Shown: one piece after another, positions 17,077 to 26,425 of the stretch
How positions within the stretch are numbered: the first letter of the stretch is position 1
Layout of the letters: each line of letters begins with the position of its first letter
Assembly: GCF_002083135.2 (NCBI RefSeq)
Contig: NZ_NBTM02000001.1
Span: 930,001-994,000, forward strand
Direction: 5' to 3'
Origin: Aerococcus viridans
Lineage (GTDB): Bacteria; Bacillota; Bacilli; Lactobacillales; Aerococcaceae
DNA length: 64,000 bases
The notes under the pieces: generated by a model
What the model saw: only the letters and a program-made list of their open reading frames with translations
Databases searched by the model: none
Told to the model about the DNA's origin: nothing
Program-made: the position numbers and the translations under genes

Positions 17077-17817
17077 ATGTTTGAACAATTTGCTTTTCAT
17101 TTTCCATTTAAGGATGTGGATAAACAAGTCCACTTGTATTTACCAGATCGTCTATCAGAAAGTAAAGAACGCTATCCTGTTCTTTACATGTTTGATGGGC
17201 ATAACTTATTCTTTGACGAGATGGCGACTTATGGAAGGTCCTGGGATTTATTGGATTTCCTGGGTACCTACAATAAAGAGCTGATTGTTGTAGGGATTGA
17301 GTGCAGCCATGAAGACGGGGAGCGTCTCCGTGAATATTGTCCCTATTCAGTAGATACTGAACATTTTGGTCAAATTGAGGGTTATGGCGATCATTTTATG
17401 GATTGGCTAGTTAATGAACTAAAACCATTTATTGATGATAACTATCCAACTATCGCGGGACGCGTGGGAACAGCAATTGCTGGTTCTTCTATGGGTGGCT
17501 TGATGGCTTATTATGGTGGAGTTGTTTATAACCAAACTTTTTCTAAAGCTGCCGCATTATCCCCAGCTTTTGGTTTTTGTTTTGATGAATTAGTGGCTGA
17601 ATTGGCACGCCAATCTATCGACCAAGATACCCGATTATACTTGTCCTTTGGTGACCAGGAAGTTAGTCAAGGTCGCTTAGATCAAGCCGGTTATCTTGAG
17701 CAAGCATTCTTAGACCGTGGTGGTGAAACTTATATGCATTTAGAAGCAGGTGGTGACCACTCAGAAGCTACATGGGCAGCACAAAACCGCCTATACATGG
17801 ACTTCTTATGGCATTAA
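17077..17817 (+). CDS. Esterase D-like alpha/beta hydrolase
   Basis: This 246-residue cytoplasmic hydrolase of the putative-esterase (COG2819/EstD) family has the opening strand YPVLYMFDGHNLFFDE, the nucleophile serine in AGSSMGGLMA (about residue 142), a likely acid in LSFGDQEVS and the histidine in GGDHSEATW. Relatives hydrolyse short acyl esters or siderophore esters; the substrate here is unknown. AAGGAG lies 10 bases before ATG 17077. A terminator follows, so it is the last gene of its unit. Confidence 0.85.
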   Translation: MFEQFAFHFPFKDVDKQVHLYLPDRLSESKERYPVLYMFDGHNLFFDEMATYGRSWDLLDFLGTYNKELIVVGIECSHEDGERLREYCPYSVDTEHFGQIEGYGDHFMDWLVNELKPFIDDNYPTIAGRVGTAIAGSSMGGLMAYYGGVVYNQTFSKAAALSPAFGFCFDELVAELARQSIDQDTRLYLSFGDQEVSQGRLDQAGYLEQAFLDRGGETYMHLEAGGDHSEATWAAQNRLYMDFLWH

Positions 17818-17843
17818 CCCATCTTTTTAAGTTACATGTAAAA

Positions 17844-17872
17844 AAAGCGACTGAGTTTATCTCAGTCGCTTT
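17844..17872. terminator. Bidirectional terminator
   Basis: AGCGACTGAG (17846-17855) pairs with CTCAGTCGCT (17861-17870), flanked by A and T runs. It separates the esterase from the convergent gldA. Confidence 0.85.
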
Positions 17873-17899
17873 CAATGTTGGAATTGGTCATTTTTATAC

Positions 17900-19000
17900 T
17901 TATTTGCGGCCGGTTACGTATGCATCTACAGCAATCAAAGCATCTGCAACGTCTTCGGCTGTGACGGTATATGGCATGTTGTGAATTGTTTCCCCTTCAA
18001 TTGTGGCCTGTTTCCCCACGCGAATCAAGGCGTCACGGTCTTCAGGATCCAAGTGTAATTCTTTTAGGGTAGTAGGTAAGCTTAAAGCTTGATATAGGTC
18101 GATGTAGGCATCAATCTCTTCAGTTGGACGATTTTCCATAAAGAGTTGCGTTAGCGTACCATAAGCAACTTTTTCACCGTGGGTTAGATGATGAATGTCA
18201 CCTTCTAAGGCTGTGAAACCATTATGGATAGCGTGGGCAGCTGCAAGACCACCAGATTCAAAACCAAGTCCACTAAGAAGCGTATTGGCTTCAATGACAT
18301 TCTCAACTGCTGGTGTGACTACATGTTTTTCAACGGATTTAAAGGCTTTAACTCCGTCAGCAAACAAGACTTCCTTACTCTTGTCTCCAATCGCTTGAGC
18401 AGCTAAAGTAGTTTTCCCACCGGCCATGGTATCGTGGTTACCAGTCATAGTTGGGCGCATTTCAACTGCAGTTGCCAGTGCATCAGCGATTCCTGAAGCG
18501 AAGAAACGAGCTGGTGCTTGCGCAATAATTTGACTATCTAATAGGACTAGATCGGGATTCTTCTTGTAGAATCGGTATTTCTCAAACGTACCTTCCTCAG
18601 AGTAAATAACAGATAACGCAGAAGTTGGTGCATCTGTAGAAGCAACGGTTGGTAAAATAGCTACTGGTGACTGTAGGTCATCCGCAATTGCTTTCCCAGC
18701 ATCAATAGCTTTCCCACCACCTAGTGCTAAAACAAGATTTACATCATTGTCTTGACCAATTTTCGTTACGCGATCAATCTCTGCAGTAGAAGCTTCACCT
18801 TGGAAGGGCTCACGGATAATGGTCATGCCAGCTGCTGTCAATGAGTCAGTTAGGCTTTCCCCAACAATTTTCCAAACAACATCATCTGCTAGCAGTAAGG
18901 CCTTATCACCTAACTTTTGAATGTAGTCTACAGTTACTTGACTTGTTAAAATATTTTTACCTTGAACATAATGTGCCGGACTTGCAAATACCCTAACCAT
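17900..19000 (-). CDS. gldA: Glycerol dehydrogenase (NAD+)
   Basis: This 366-residue iron/zinc-type alcohol dehydrogenase oxidises glycerol to dihydroxyacetone, or runs in reverse. The NAD site is LALGGGKAIDAGKAIAD, the substrate loop LPTVASTDAPTSALSVIY, and the metal ligands are the aspartate in SGIADALATAVE and histidines in HAIHNGFTALEGDIHHLTHGEKVAYG. Length and start (AGGAGG before ATG 19000) are typical. No dihydroxyacetone kinase genes accompany it. An inverted repeat over its -10 box suggests redox or CRP/FNR-type control. Confidence 0.95.
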   Translation of the reverse strand: MVRVFASPAHYVQGKNILTSQVTVDYIQKLGDKALLLADDVVWKIVGESLTDSLTAAGMTIIREPFQGEASTAEIDRVTKIGQDNDVNLVLALGGGKAIDAGKAIADDLQSPVAILPTVASTDAPTSALSVIYSEEGTFEKYRFYKKNPDLVLLDSQIIAQAPARFFASGIADALATAVEMRPTMTGNHDTMAGGKTTLAAQAIGDKSKEVLFADGVKAFKSVEKHVVTPAVENVIEANTLLSGLGFESGGLAAAHAIHNGFTALEGDIHHLTHGEKVAYGTLTQLFMENRPTEEIDAYIDLYQALSLPTTLKELHLDPEDRDALIRVGKQATIEGETIHNMPYTVTAEDVADALIAVDAYVTGRK

Positions 19001-19082
19001 AATAAACCTCCTAGTTTATGTTGCAAAATTCACAATTAAAACCACATATATAAAAGTAGGAAAAATGTTATTCCTCTTTACA

Positions 19083-19098
19083 TGTGAATTATATCACA
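19083..19098 (-). promoter_or_regulatory. gldA promoter with Rex/CRP-like operator
   Basis: TGTGAATTATATCACA is an inverted repeat TGTGA-N6-TCACA. On the minus strand it contains TGATATAAT, an extended -10 box, so a bound repressor would block gldA transcription directly. The pattern fits Rex (NADH sensor) and also Crp/Fnr-family factors. The -35 is poor. Confidence 0.55.
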
Positions 19099-19234
19099 AA
19101 TAATAATGAAAGGGTACTATTTTAGGTTAAGTTTTGAGAGAATAAAATGTAATGATGATATAAGATATTTTGCTTCCAATTGTGGTTCAGATTTGAGATA
19201 ATGTAACGCTGTAAGCAAAAATTCTAAAGTAAGT

Positions 19235-19255
19235 AAAAAAGCGAATGGCTTTTTT
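19235..19255 (+). terminator. Short terminator-like hairpin
   Basis: AAAAAAGC and GCTTTTTT pair around a 5-base loop. It stands 40 bases before dus; the gene it would terminate is not evident. The rest of 19001-19234 shows only the gldA operator. Confidence 0.4.
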
Positions 19256-19296
19256 ATTTTGTATTCAATATATAAGAAAAGAGAAAGGAATTTATT

Positions 19297-20277
19297 GTGG
19301 AAGAAAAGAAAAACTTTTGGCAAGAATTGCCACGACCATTTTTTATTTTAGCGCCAATGGAAGATGTAACAGATACTGTTTTTCGTCATGTAGTTCAAAA
19401 AGCAGCTAAACCAGATGTTTATTTTACTGAATTTACCAATTCAGAGTCATATGTACATCCAAAAGGTCGCGATTCATTAAATTCACGATTACTATTTACA
19501 GAAGATGAAAAACCTATCGTAGCCCATATCTGGGGAGACAATCCTGATCACTTTGCGGCTATGGCTAAAGGGATGAACGAAATGGGCTATGCTGGTTTAG
19601 ATATTAACATGGGATGCCCAGCACCTAACGTTTTTAAACACGGCCGAGGATCAGGGTTAATCCTGCGTCCAGATGTAGCGGTTGAATTAATTCAAGCTGC
19701 CAAAGAGGGCGGCCTACCCGTTTCAGTGAAAACAAGACTTGGCCACCAAGACACGGAAGAATATAAAGAGTGGCTTAGTCTGTTGTTAAAACAAGATATT
19801 GCCAATTTATCGATTCATTTACGTACAAAGACGGAAATGTCTAAGGTGGATGCACATTGGGAATTGATTCCAGAAATCAAAAAACTACGCGACGAAATCG
19901 CACCACAAACCTTATTAACCATTAACGGTGATATTCCAAACCGTCAAGTCGGTCAAGAATTAGTGGATAAATACGGTGTTGACGGCGTCATGATTGGTCG
20001 TGGGATTTTCCATAATCCGTTCGCCTTTGAAGAAGAAGCACGTGACCACTCGCCAAAAGAATTGTTAGACCTATTCAGATACCACCTAGATTTGTTCGAC
20101 GAGAATGCTGCCAAAGACGGCCGTCCATACAAGCCATTACGTCGTTTCTTTAAAATCTACATCCGCTCATTCCGTGGTGCCAACGACTTACGAATTGGCC
20201 TAATGGAAACAGAATCAACGGAAGAAGCACGCGCATTGCTAGATGAATTTGAAGAGAAATACTTAGCAGAAGCATAG
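19297..20277 (+). CDS. dus: tRNA-dihydrouridine synthase
   Basis: This 326-residue FMN-dependent TIM-barrel enzyme reduces uridines in tRNA D-loops. It has the FMN-binding N-terminus [16 protein letters not shown], the catalytic cysteine in [20 protein letters not shown] and the phosphate-site segment [15 protein letters not shown]. The start is GTG 19297, behind GAGAAAGGAA. It is more like the DusC-like second synthase of lactic acid bacteria than DusB, but the target position cannot be read from sequence alone. Confidence 0.9.
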   Translation: MEEKKNFWQELPRPFFILAPMEDVTDTVFRHVVQKAAKPDVYFTEFTNSESYVHPKGRDSLNSRLLFTEDEKPIVAHIWGDNPDHFAAMAKGMNEMGYAGLDINMGCPAPNVFKHGRGSGLILRPDVAVELIQAAKEGGLPVSVKTRLGHQDTEEYKEWLSLLLKQDIANLSIHLRTKTEMSKVDAHWELIPEIKKLRDEIAPQTLLTINGDIPNRQVGQELVDKYGVDGVMIGRGIFHNPFAFEEEARDHSPKELLDLFRYHLDLFDENAAKDGRPYKPLRRFFKIYIRSFRGANDLRIGLMETESTEEARALLDEFEEKYLAEA

Positions 20278-20302
20278 TCTAATCTTTCGCTGTTCCTTTC
20301 TT

Positions 20303-20360
20303 AGCATCGAGTCTCGCACCCTTTAGTCGGGTTCGTTTCTCCAGAAAGGACTGCGTTTCA
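20303..20360 (+). repeat. Intergenic repeat element, copy 2
   Basis: Bases 20328-20360 repeat 10541-10573, with 20 identical bases at the end. Just upstream, the reverse strand reads GTGCGAGAC followed by TCGATGCT (20303-20319); the same two words bracket the arms of the compound terminator at 52917-52989. CCTTTCT (20296-20302) can pair with AGAAAGG (20343-20349), so the element can fold. Confidence 0.6.
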
Positions 20361-20433
20361 GTAAATATAAATGTATGTAGGGTTAAGATAACCATTTACT
20401 TTTAGTGAAAATTGATAACTATTTAACCTTCGC

Positions 20434-20470
20434 AAGATCGTATTGATATACGGTCTTTTTTTTTTGGGGT
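20434..20470 (+). terminator. Intrinsic terminator
   Basis: AAGATCGTA (20434-20442) pairs with TACGGTCTT (20449-20457), followed by about ten T. It ends transcription from dus, or from a short leader, before the glv promoter. Confidence 0.8.
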
Positions 20471-20524
20471 CAATTTCCTTTCTTTGGAACAGTGTGCTGG
20501 TTAAAGAAATTGTCCCAGTAGTAA

Positions 20525-20562
20525 TGGAAGCGTTTGCAAATGTGGATATCCACTGCTAAGAT
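20525..20562 (+). promoter_or_regulatory. glvC promoter with cre box and palindrome
   Basis: TTGCAA (20534-20539) and TAAGAT (20557-20562) are 17 bases apart. The cre-like TGGAAGCGTTTGCA (20525-20538) overlaps the -35, and a perfect palindrome, GTGGATATCCAC (20542-20553), fills the spacer, a likely site for a second regulator such as the RpiR-type protein encoded downstream. Confidence 0.6.
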
Positions 20563-20607
20563 GACTGTATTGGAAGCAATATTCAACATAAAAGGAGTGA
20601 AGTAGTT

Positions 20608-22299
20608 ATGATGGCGAAATTGCAACGGTTTGGGGGCGCAATGTTTGTGCCGGTGCTGTTATTCTCGTTCGCGGGTATTGTATTATCCTTCTCGATTCTT
20701 TTCCAAAATGAATTGATTATGGGTAGTATCGCAGCTGAAGGGAGTTTATGGCGTAACATTTGGTCAGTATTGGAGTCGGGTGGGTGGACAGTATTTAATC
20801 AAATTGAACTATTATTTGTGATTGGTCTTCCAATTGGATTGGCTACTAAAGCAGCTGGTCGTGCCAGCTTGGAGTCATTTATTGTATACATGACTTTCCA
20901 AAGTTTCTTAGCCAAGATCCTTGAAATTTGGGGGTCGAACTTTGGGGTAGATTATACCGCAGAACCAGGTGGTGTCAGTGGGTTAAAACTGATCGGTAGT
21001 GTAAAAACATTGGATACCAATATTATTGGTGCCATTGCCGTAGCGGCTATTGTTGTTTGGCTACACAACCGGTACTTTGATACGAAACTACCAGACTGGT
21101 TGGGTGTTTTCCAAGGGTCAACATTCGTTTATATTTTAGGATTCTTCATCATGTTACCATTAGCCTTCCTAACAGCTTGGGGTTGGCCAGTTATTCAAGG
21201 TGGTATTGCAACTTTACAAGGCTGGTTGGCGAGTTCTGGTGCCTTTGGTGTATTTGTCTATGTATTCTTAGAACGTATTTTAATTCCAACAGGACTGCAT
21301 CATTTTGTATACCAACCATTTACCTATGGTCCTGCAGTGATTGAAGGTGGAATAGAACGTGCTTGGTTGGATCAATTGAATGTGATTGCATCAAATCCAG
21401 CACCTTTACGTGAACAATTCCCAGAAGGCGCTTTTGGGTTGCATAATATGTCAAAAATTTTCGCACCGATTGGTATTTCAGCAGCTTTCTATGCGACAGC
21501 GAAAAAAGAAAAACGCCAAGAAGTATTATCACTACTATTACCAACAGCTTTTACGGCGATTATGGCTGGGATTACAGAACCGTTTGAATTTACTTTTCTA
21601 TTTATTGCGCCACAATTATTCTTTATCCATGCTTTACTTGCAGCTTCACTAGGAACAACTATGTACTTATTTGGACTAGCAGGAGATATAGGTTCTGGTT
21701 TAATTTCAGTCGTTTCTAAATTTATTATTCCAATGTGGTCTAATCATTTTGGTGCAATTATCACTTGGCTAGTTATTGGTTTAATCTTCTCTGGTATTTA
21801 CTTTATGATTTTCAGCTTGATGATTAATAAATTTGATTTGAAAACACCTGGACGTGAAGATGATGAAGCAGAAGTGAAAATGTACACTAAACAAGATTAT
21901 AAAGACAAGAAGAAACAAGAAGCAGCTGGGTTTGATCCAAATGATACTAGCCAGGATCCTTCAGAATCAAAAGCAAGTAATAAAGCTATTTCAAGTTATG
22001 CTGAAGAGGCTGCTAATGATCCTAGTCGTGGACGTTTCGCAGTAACTGCATCTAACTATGTTGACTTGTTAGGTGGTCCAGAAAATATTACTGACGTTAA
22101 CAACTGTGCCTCTAGATTGAGATTAACAGTTAAAGACCCAAATGCATTAGCCACTGATAAAGAGTTTAAAGCAAACGGAGCGCATGGAGTGGTACGTAAG
22201 GGCCAAGCGATTCAAGTGATCATTGGACTAGATGTCCCACAAGTTCGTGATGAAGTGGACGTTGAAATTGCTAAACGGACAGGTAGAGCGAAAAACTAA
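20608..22299 (+). CDS. glvC: PTS alpha-glucoside/maltose-specific EIICB permease
   Basis: This 563-residue permease imports and phosphorylates alpha-glucosides such as maltose. The EIIC domain spans about residues 1-410 with many membrane helices and the sugar-site segment GITEPFEFTFLF. A charged linker leads to EIIB (about 475-563) with the phosphocysteine in VNNCASRLRLTVKD. There is no EIIA, so it must borrow one, possibly that of the EIICBA permease at 26426. It leads an operon with the GH4 phospho-glucosidase and an RpiR regulator. The symbol follows GlvC/MalP of B. subtilis and Fusobacterium; the exact sugar is inferred from the neighbours. Confidence 0.88.
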   Translation: MMAKLQRFGGAMFVPVLLFSFAGIVLSFSILFQNELIMGSIAAEGSLWRNIWSVLESGGWTVFNQIELLFVIGLPIGLATKAAGRASLESFIVYMTFQSFLAKILEIWGSNFGVDYTAEPGGVSGLKLIGSVKTLDTNIIGAIAVAAIVVWLHNRYFDTKLPDWLGVFQGSTFVYILGFFIMLPLAFLTAWGWPVIQGGIATLQGWLASSGAFGVFVYVFLERILIPTGLHHFVYQPFTYGPAVIEGGIERAWLDQLNVIASNPAPLREQFPEGAFGLHNMSKIFAPIGISAAFYATAKKEKRQEVLSLLLPTAFTAIMAGITEPFEFTFLFIAPQLFFIHALLAASLGTTMYLFGLAGDIGSGLISVVSKFIIPMWSNHFGAIITWLVIGLIFSGIYFMIFSLMINKFDLKTPGREDDEAEVKMYTKQDYKDKKKQEAAGFDPNDTSQDPSESKASNKAISSYAEEAANDPSRGRFAVTASNYVDLLGGPENITDVNNCASRLRLTVKDPNALATDKEFKANGAHGVVRKGQAIQVIIGLDVPQVRDEVDVEIAKRTGRAKN

Positions 22300-22365
22300 G
22301 GAACAATTTCCGTAAGTTGGAACAAGTTCATAAATACTGAAATGCGAACAGAAGGTTGAGTGAGC

Positions 22366-22379
22366 AGTGAAAACGCTTA
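22366..22379 (+). promoter_or_regulatory. cre-like site upstream of glvA
   Basis: TGAAAACGCTTAAT matches the left half of a cre and diverges in the last bases. It sits about 65 bases before the glvA start and may modulate an internal promoter or act as a roadblock. Confidence 0.35.
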
Positions 22380-22432
22380 ATTTTCTGTTAGCATAGAGGT
22401 ATAGAAAAATAGCGGTCAAACAATTGCATTAG

Positions 22433-23788
<1,356 letters not shown>

Positions 23789-23789
23789 T

Positions 23790-23842
23790 CTATTAAATGT
23801 AAACGCTTTTGATATAATAAGAGTGGGCCAAGGTCCACTCTT
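23790..23842 (+). promoter_or_regulatory. glvR promoter region with cre-like box and hairpin
   Basis: TATAAT (23813-23818) follows a cre-like TGTAAACGCTTTTG (23798-23811). Directly after, AAGAGTGG pairs with CCACTCTT (about 23819-23842), which could act as a weak terminator or protect the 5' end. The -35 is not clear. Confidence 0.4.
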
Positions 23843-23860
23843 ATTATTTTGGAGGCATTT

Positions 23861-24652
23861 ATGAGACCAATAGAAAATATTTATAATGAATTCTATAGTA
23901 AATTAACTGAAAATGAAATCTATATTTTTGACTATATCATGAAGCATAGTCAGACGGTTAGGAAGATGTCTATCACTGAATTAGCAACGATTTTGGCTGT
24001 TTCAAAATCGACGATTTCACGTTTTACCCAAAAAATTGGCTTTTCAGGTTATGCGGAATTCAAGTTTTACCTCAACAATGAAGCAGATAATCAACGGCAT
24101 GATAGTGAAATTGATCCAATGGGGCAGTTAGCAGCCGATACCCAAGATACCTTTAAGATGTTCAGTAATATGCAGGTTGAACCCATTGTGGAAAGTATTT
24201 TTGATGCGGATAATGTCTTCTTATATGGGACTGGATGGGCGCAAAAGAACGCTTTAAACGATTTTAGAAGAAGTATTTTATTGAACAACAAATTTTCCAT
24301 CGATATTTCCGCACCTTTGGAGCTAAAAATTGCGAGTGCATCTATTAAACCTGGAGATGTGCTGATTGTAGCGTCTTTTAGCGGCAATGTAGCATCGATT
24401 GAACGAGAATTGAAAGTCTTTAAGAGTAAGGGGGCCATCCTGATTGCGGTGAGTGAAATGCATACCAGTTTGTTAGCTAGCTTAGCCGATTATACTATCT
24501 ATTTTAAAACAACGCGCTTTGATTATAAGGATGAAGCCTTTGCTTCTATGTTACCTATCCACCAAGCCACCAACTTATTAGCTATCGCCTATTTTGAATA
24601 CGTGCGAAAAAAAGAACGATTACAGAAAGAAAATGAGGAGCGTGACCTATGA
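23861..24652 (+). CDS. glvR: RpiR-family transcriptional regulator (SIS domain)
   Basis: This 263-residue regulator has an N-terminal helix-turn-helix (LTENEIYIFDYIMKHS, ATILAVSKSTISRFTQKIGF) and a C-terminal sugar-isomerase-like SIS domain (about 110-250; YGTGWAQKNALNDF, VASFSGN, KSKGAILIAVSE) that binds a phosphosugar. The ATG at 23861 has GGAGG 6 bases upstream; a TTG at 23849 has no such site. B. subtilis GlvR (YfiA) in the glv operon is of this family and activates it in response to maltose. The same role is inferred here. Confidence 0.87.
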   Translation: MRPIENIYNEFYSKLTENEIYIFDYIMKHSQTVRKMSITELATILAVSKSTISRFTQKIGFSGYAEFKFYLNNEADNQRHDSEIDPMGQLAADTQDTFKMFSNMQVEPIVESIFDADNVFLYGTGWAQKNALNDFRRSILLNNKFSIDISAPLELKIASASIKPGDVLIVASFSGNVASIERELKVFKSKGAILIAVSEMHTSLLASLADYTIYFKTTRFDYKDEAFASMLPIHQATNLLAIAYFEYVRKKERLQKENEERDL

Positions 24653-25140
24653 CCAGAAAAAATTTAAGTCGGATGGTACATTTTGTGATTATATTACTGG
24701 TTATTGCACCCATCTTATATGTTGCCCTATTAACTTTCCAAGGCAATGCGCAAGGACTGGGTTTACTAGAAAATCTGACCACAAATGTGTCTACAGTAGT
24801 TTCACTAATGTCCGTATGTATCCTGCCTTTTGCGGGTTTTCTAATTAAATCTAAATGGGATCAAGTTGACCAAAATTATAATAGTCTAGGGCAATTTTAT
24901 ATTAGTTTATTACTTATCTTGATTGGTTTCTTATTGATTGGCAACACCGGAATGGCCATCTTGATTTTTATTTTAATTGCCTTTAGTGTTGTGATTTTAA
25001 AAGTGAGACTAGGAGATGCCTTCCAAGTCCTTTTCAAATCACCGAAGCATAATATTAGCCACTTTGCTGGTGAAATGGCCATGCTATTGATTGCAGCCTT
25101 TATTCGTTTTGCTATCTGGCGGATTAGTACGGGTAGCTAA
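24649..25140 (+). CDS. Four-helix membrane protein, unknown function
   Basis: This 163-residue protein has about four hydrophobic segments (about residues 12-30, 45-67, 84-118 with two close helices, and 140-158). The start overlaps the glvR stop by 4 bases, so the two are translationally coupled. I do not recognise a family. Its place at the end of the glv operon suggests a membrane role linked to alpha-glucoside use, but nothing in the sequence proves this. Confidence 0.75.
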   Translation: MTRKNLSRMVHFVIILLVIAPILYVALLTFQGNAQGLGLLENLTTNVSTVVSLMSVCILPFAGFLIKSKWDQVDQNYNSLGQFYISLLLILIGFLLIGNTGMAILIFILIAFSVVILKVRLGDAFQVLFKSPKHNISHFAGEMAMLLIAAFIRFAIWRISTGS

Positions 25141-25271
25141 TGTCTGAGCGTTAATAGAGGATTTGAATTCACTTCACATTATGTTTTTGTGAATTAAATG
25201 GTTTGAGTTATAATCGAATTTGATAGACAAGTTACTGATATCAAAATGAATAAAAAGGAGCGTTAATTTAG

Positions 25272-26108
25272 TTGAAACTGTTAACATTAAATACTCATTC
25301 TTATGGTGAAAATGATCAAGATCAAAAATTAGCTTTTATTGCGCAATCGATTGCTGAGTGGGATATCGATGTAGTGGGCTTACAAGAAGTAAATCAGAAA
25401 ATTTTTGGACATCGAGTAGACGTTAATAATATCGTGAACTTTGTCCCTATGGATGGGCAAGTGAATGTTAAAGAAGATAATTTTGCTATGCGTTTAGTAG
25501 AATTATTAGCGGAATTAGGCAAAACCTACTATTGGGCGTGGGCTATGACTCATATAGCGCATGACACAATGCAAGAGGGTGTAGCGATTTTATCAAAATA
25601 CCCGATTGATAGCGTCACTAGCTATAACGTGTCAAAAAGTCATAATTGGTATGACTATAAAACTCGTCGTATTCTTACGGCTAAGATCACTAAATCAAAT
25701 GGCGAAAGCTTTATGGCGGTTTCTGGTCACTTCTCATGGTGGCACGGGGAAAACAATGAAGAATTTCATTATGAATGGCAAGAAACTGAAAAATACCTAA
25801 CTAGAACTAAGTTACCAATTTATTTTATGGGTGACTTTAATAATCCTGCCGGTACAGATGGTTATGACTACATGGTGTCAACGGCTATTCCTATTACAGA
25901 CTCATATACGATTGCAGAAGAAACTATCGGTGGACCGACAGTATTGAAAGAAATCGGTGGCTGGACCGGGCTTAAAGAACAAATCAGGATTGATTATATC
26001 TTTGTGCCAAAAGGGGTAGCTGTAAAGAAATCCGAAGTTGTGTTTGATGGCGACCGTCAGCAAGCCGTATCAGACCACTCAGGTGTACTAGTAGAAACGA
26101 TTGACTAG
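25272..26108 (+). CDS. Endonuclease/exonuclease/phosphatase-fold hydrolase
   Basis: This 278-residue protein has no signal peptide. The fold's motifs are in order: N-terminal LTLNTH, metal glutamate in VVGLQEVNQ, catalytic VSGHFSWWHG, YFMGDFNNPAG and the C-terminal VSDHSGVLVE. Members hydrolyse phosphodiesters in DNA, RNA, lipids or inositol phosphates; the sequence does not say which. It starts with TTG 25272 after AAGGAG. It lies between two alpha-glucoside loci, and similar genes are often found next to maltose and trehalose genes in lactic acid bacteria, an association I note without explanation. Confidence 0.82.
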   Translation: MKLLTLNTHSYGENDQDQKLAFIAQSIAEWDIDVVGLQEVNQKIFGHRVDVNNIVNFVPMDGQVNVKEDNFAMRLVELLAELGKTYYWAWAMTHIAHDTMQEGVAILSKYPIDSVTSYNVSKSHNWYDYKTRRILTAKITKSNGESFMAVSGHFSWWHGENNEEFHYEWQETEKYLTRTKLPIYFMGDFNNPAGTDGYDYMVSTAIPITDSYTIAEETIGGPTVLKEIGGWTGLKEQIRIDYIFVPKGVAVKKSEVVFDGDRQQAVSDHSGVLVETID

Positions 26109-26280
26109 AAGCTAAATATAAAGATAAATATTGAAAATATGTATGTAAATATGACAATATTAGCATGATCAGTAGCTCGCTTTTTTGAGTTATCTACAGT
26201 TACAGTATACAAAGCTAATAAATGTTAGAAGCAACATGAAGAATGGAAGTACTTTTTAATTAAATAAAACATTTAAAAGG

Positions 26281-26314
26281 ACCGTGAGAGTGGGAGATTC
26301 TCGCGGTTTTTTTT
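26281..26314 (+). terminator. Intrinsic terminator
   Basis: ACCGTGAGA pairs with TCTCGCGGT (26299-26307) and is followed by a long T run. The 150 bases before it contain nothing else I can identify. Confidence 0.85.
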
Positions 26315-26333
26315 GCTATAGTGAAAAAAATGA

Positions 26334-26371
26334 TGCAAACGGTTGCATGAAAACGTTTTACAGTGTATAAT
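26334..26371 (+). promoter_or_regulatory. malT promoter with MalR-type and cre operators
   Basis: TTGCAT (26343-26348) is 17 bases from TATAAT (26366-26371). The palindromic TGCAAACGGTTGCA (26334-26347) covers the -35, and the cre-like TGAAAACGTTTTAC (26348-26361) fills the spacer. The same CGGTTGCA word recurs before malE, malQ and the Gfo/Idh operon. Confidence 0.75.
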
Positions 26372-26425
26372 TCACTTTGAGATATGAAACCGTTAACAAA
26401 TAGTTTGGATAAAGGAGCAAAAAAA

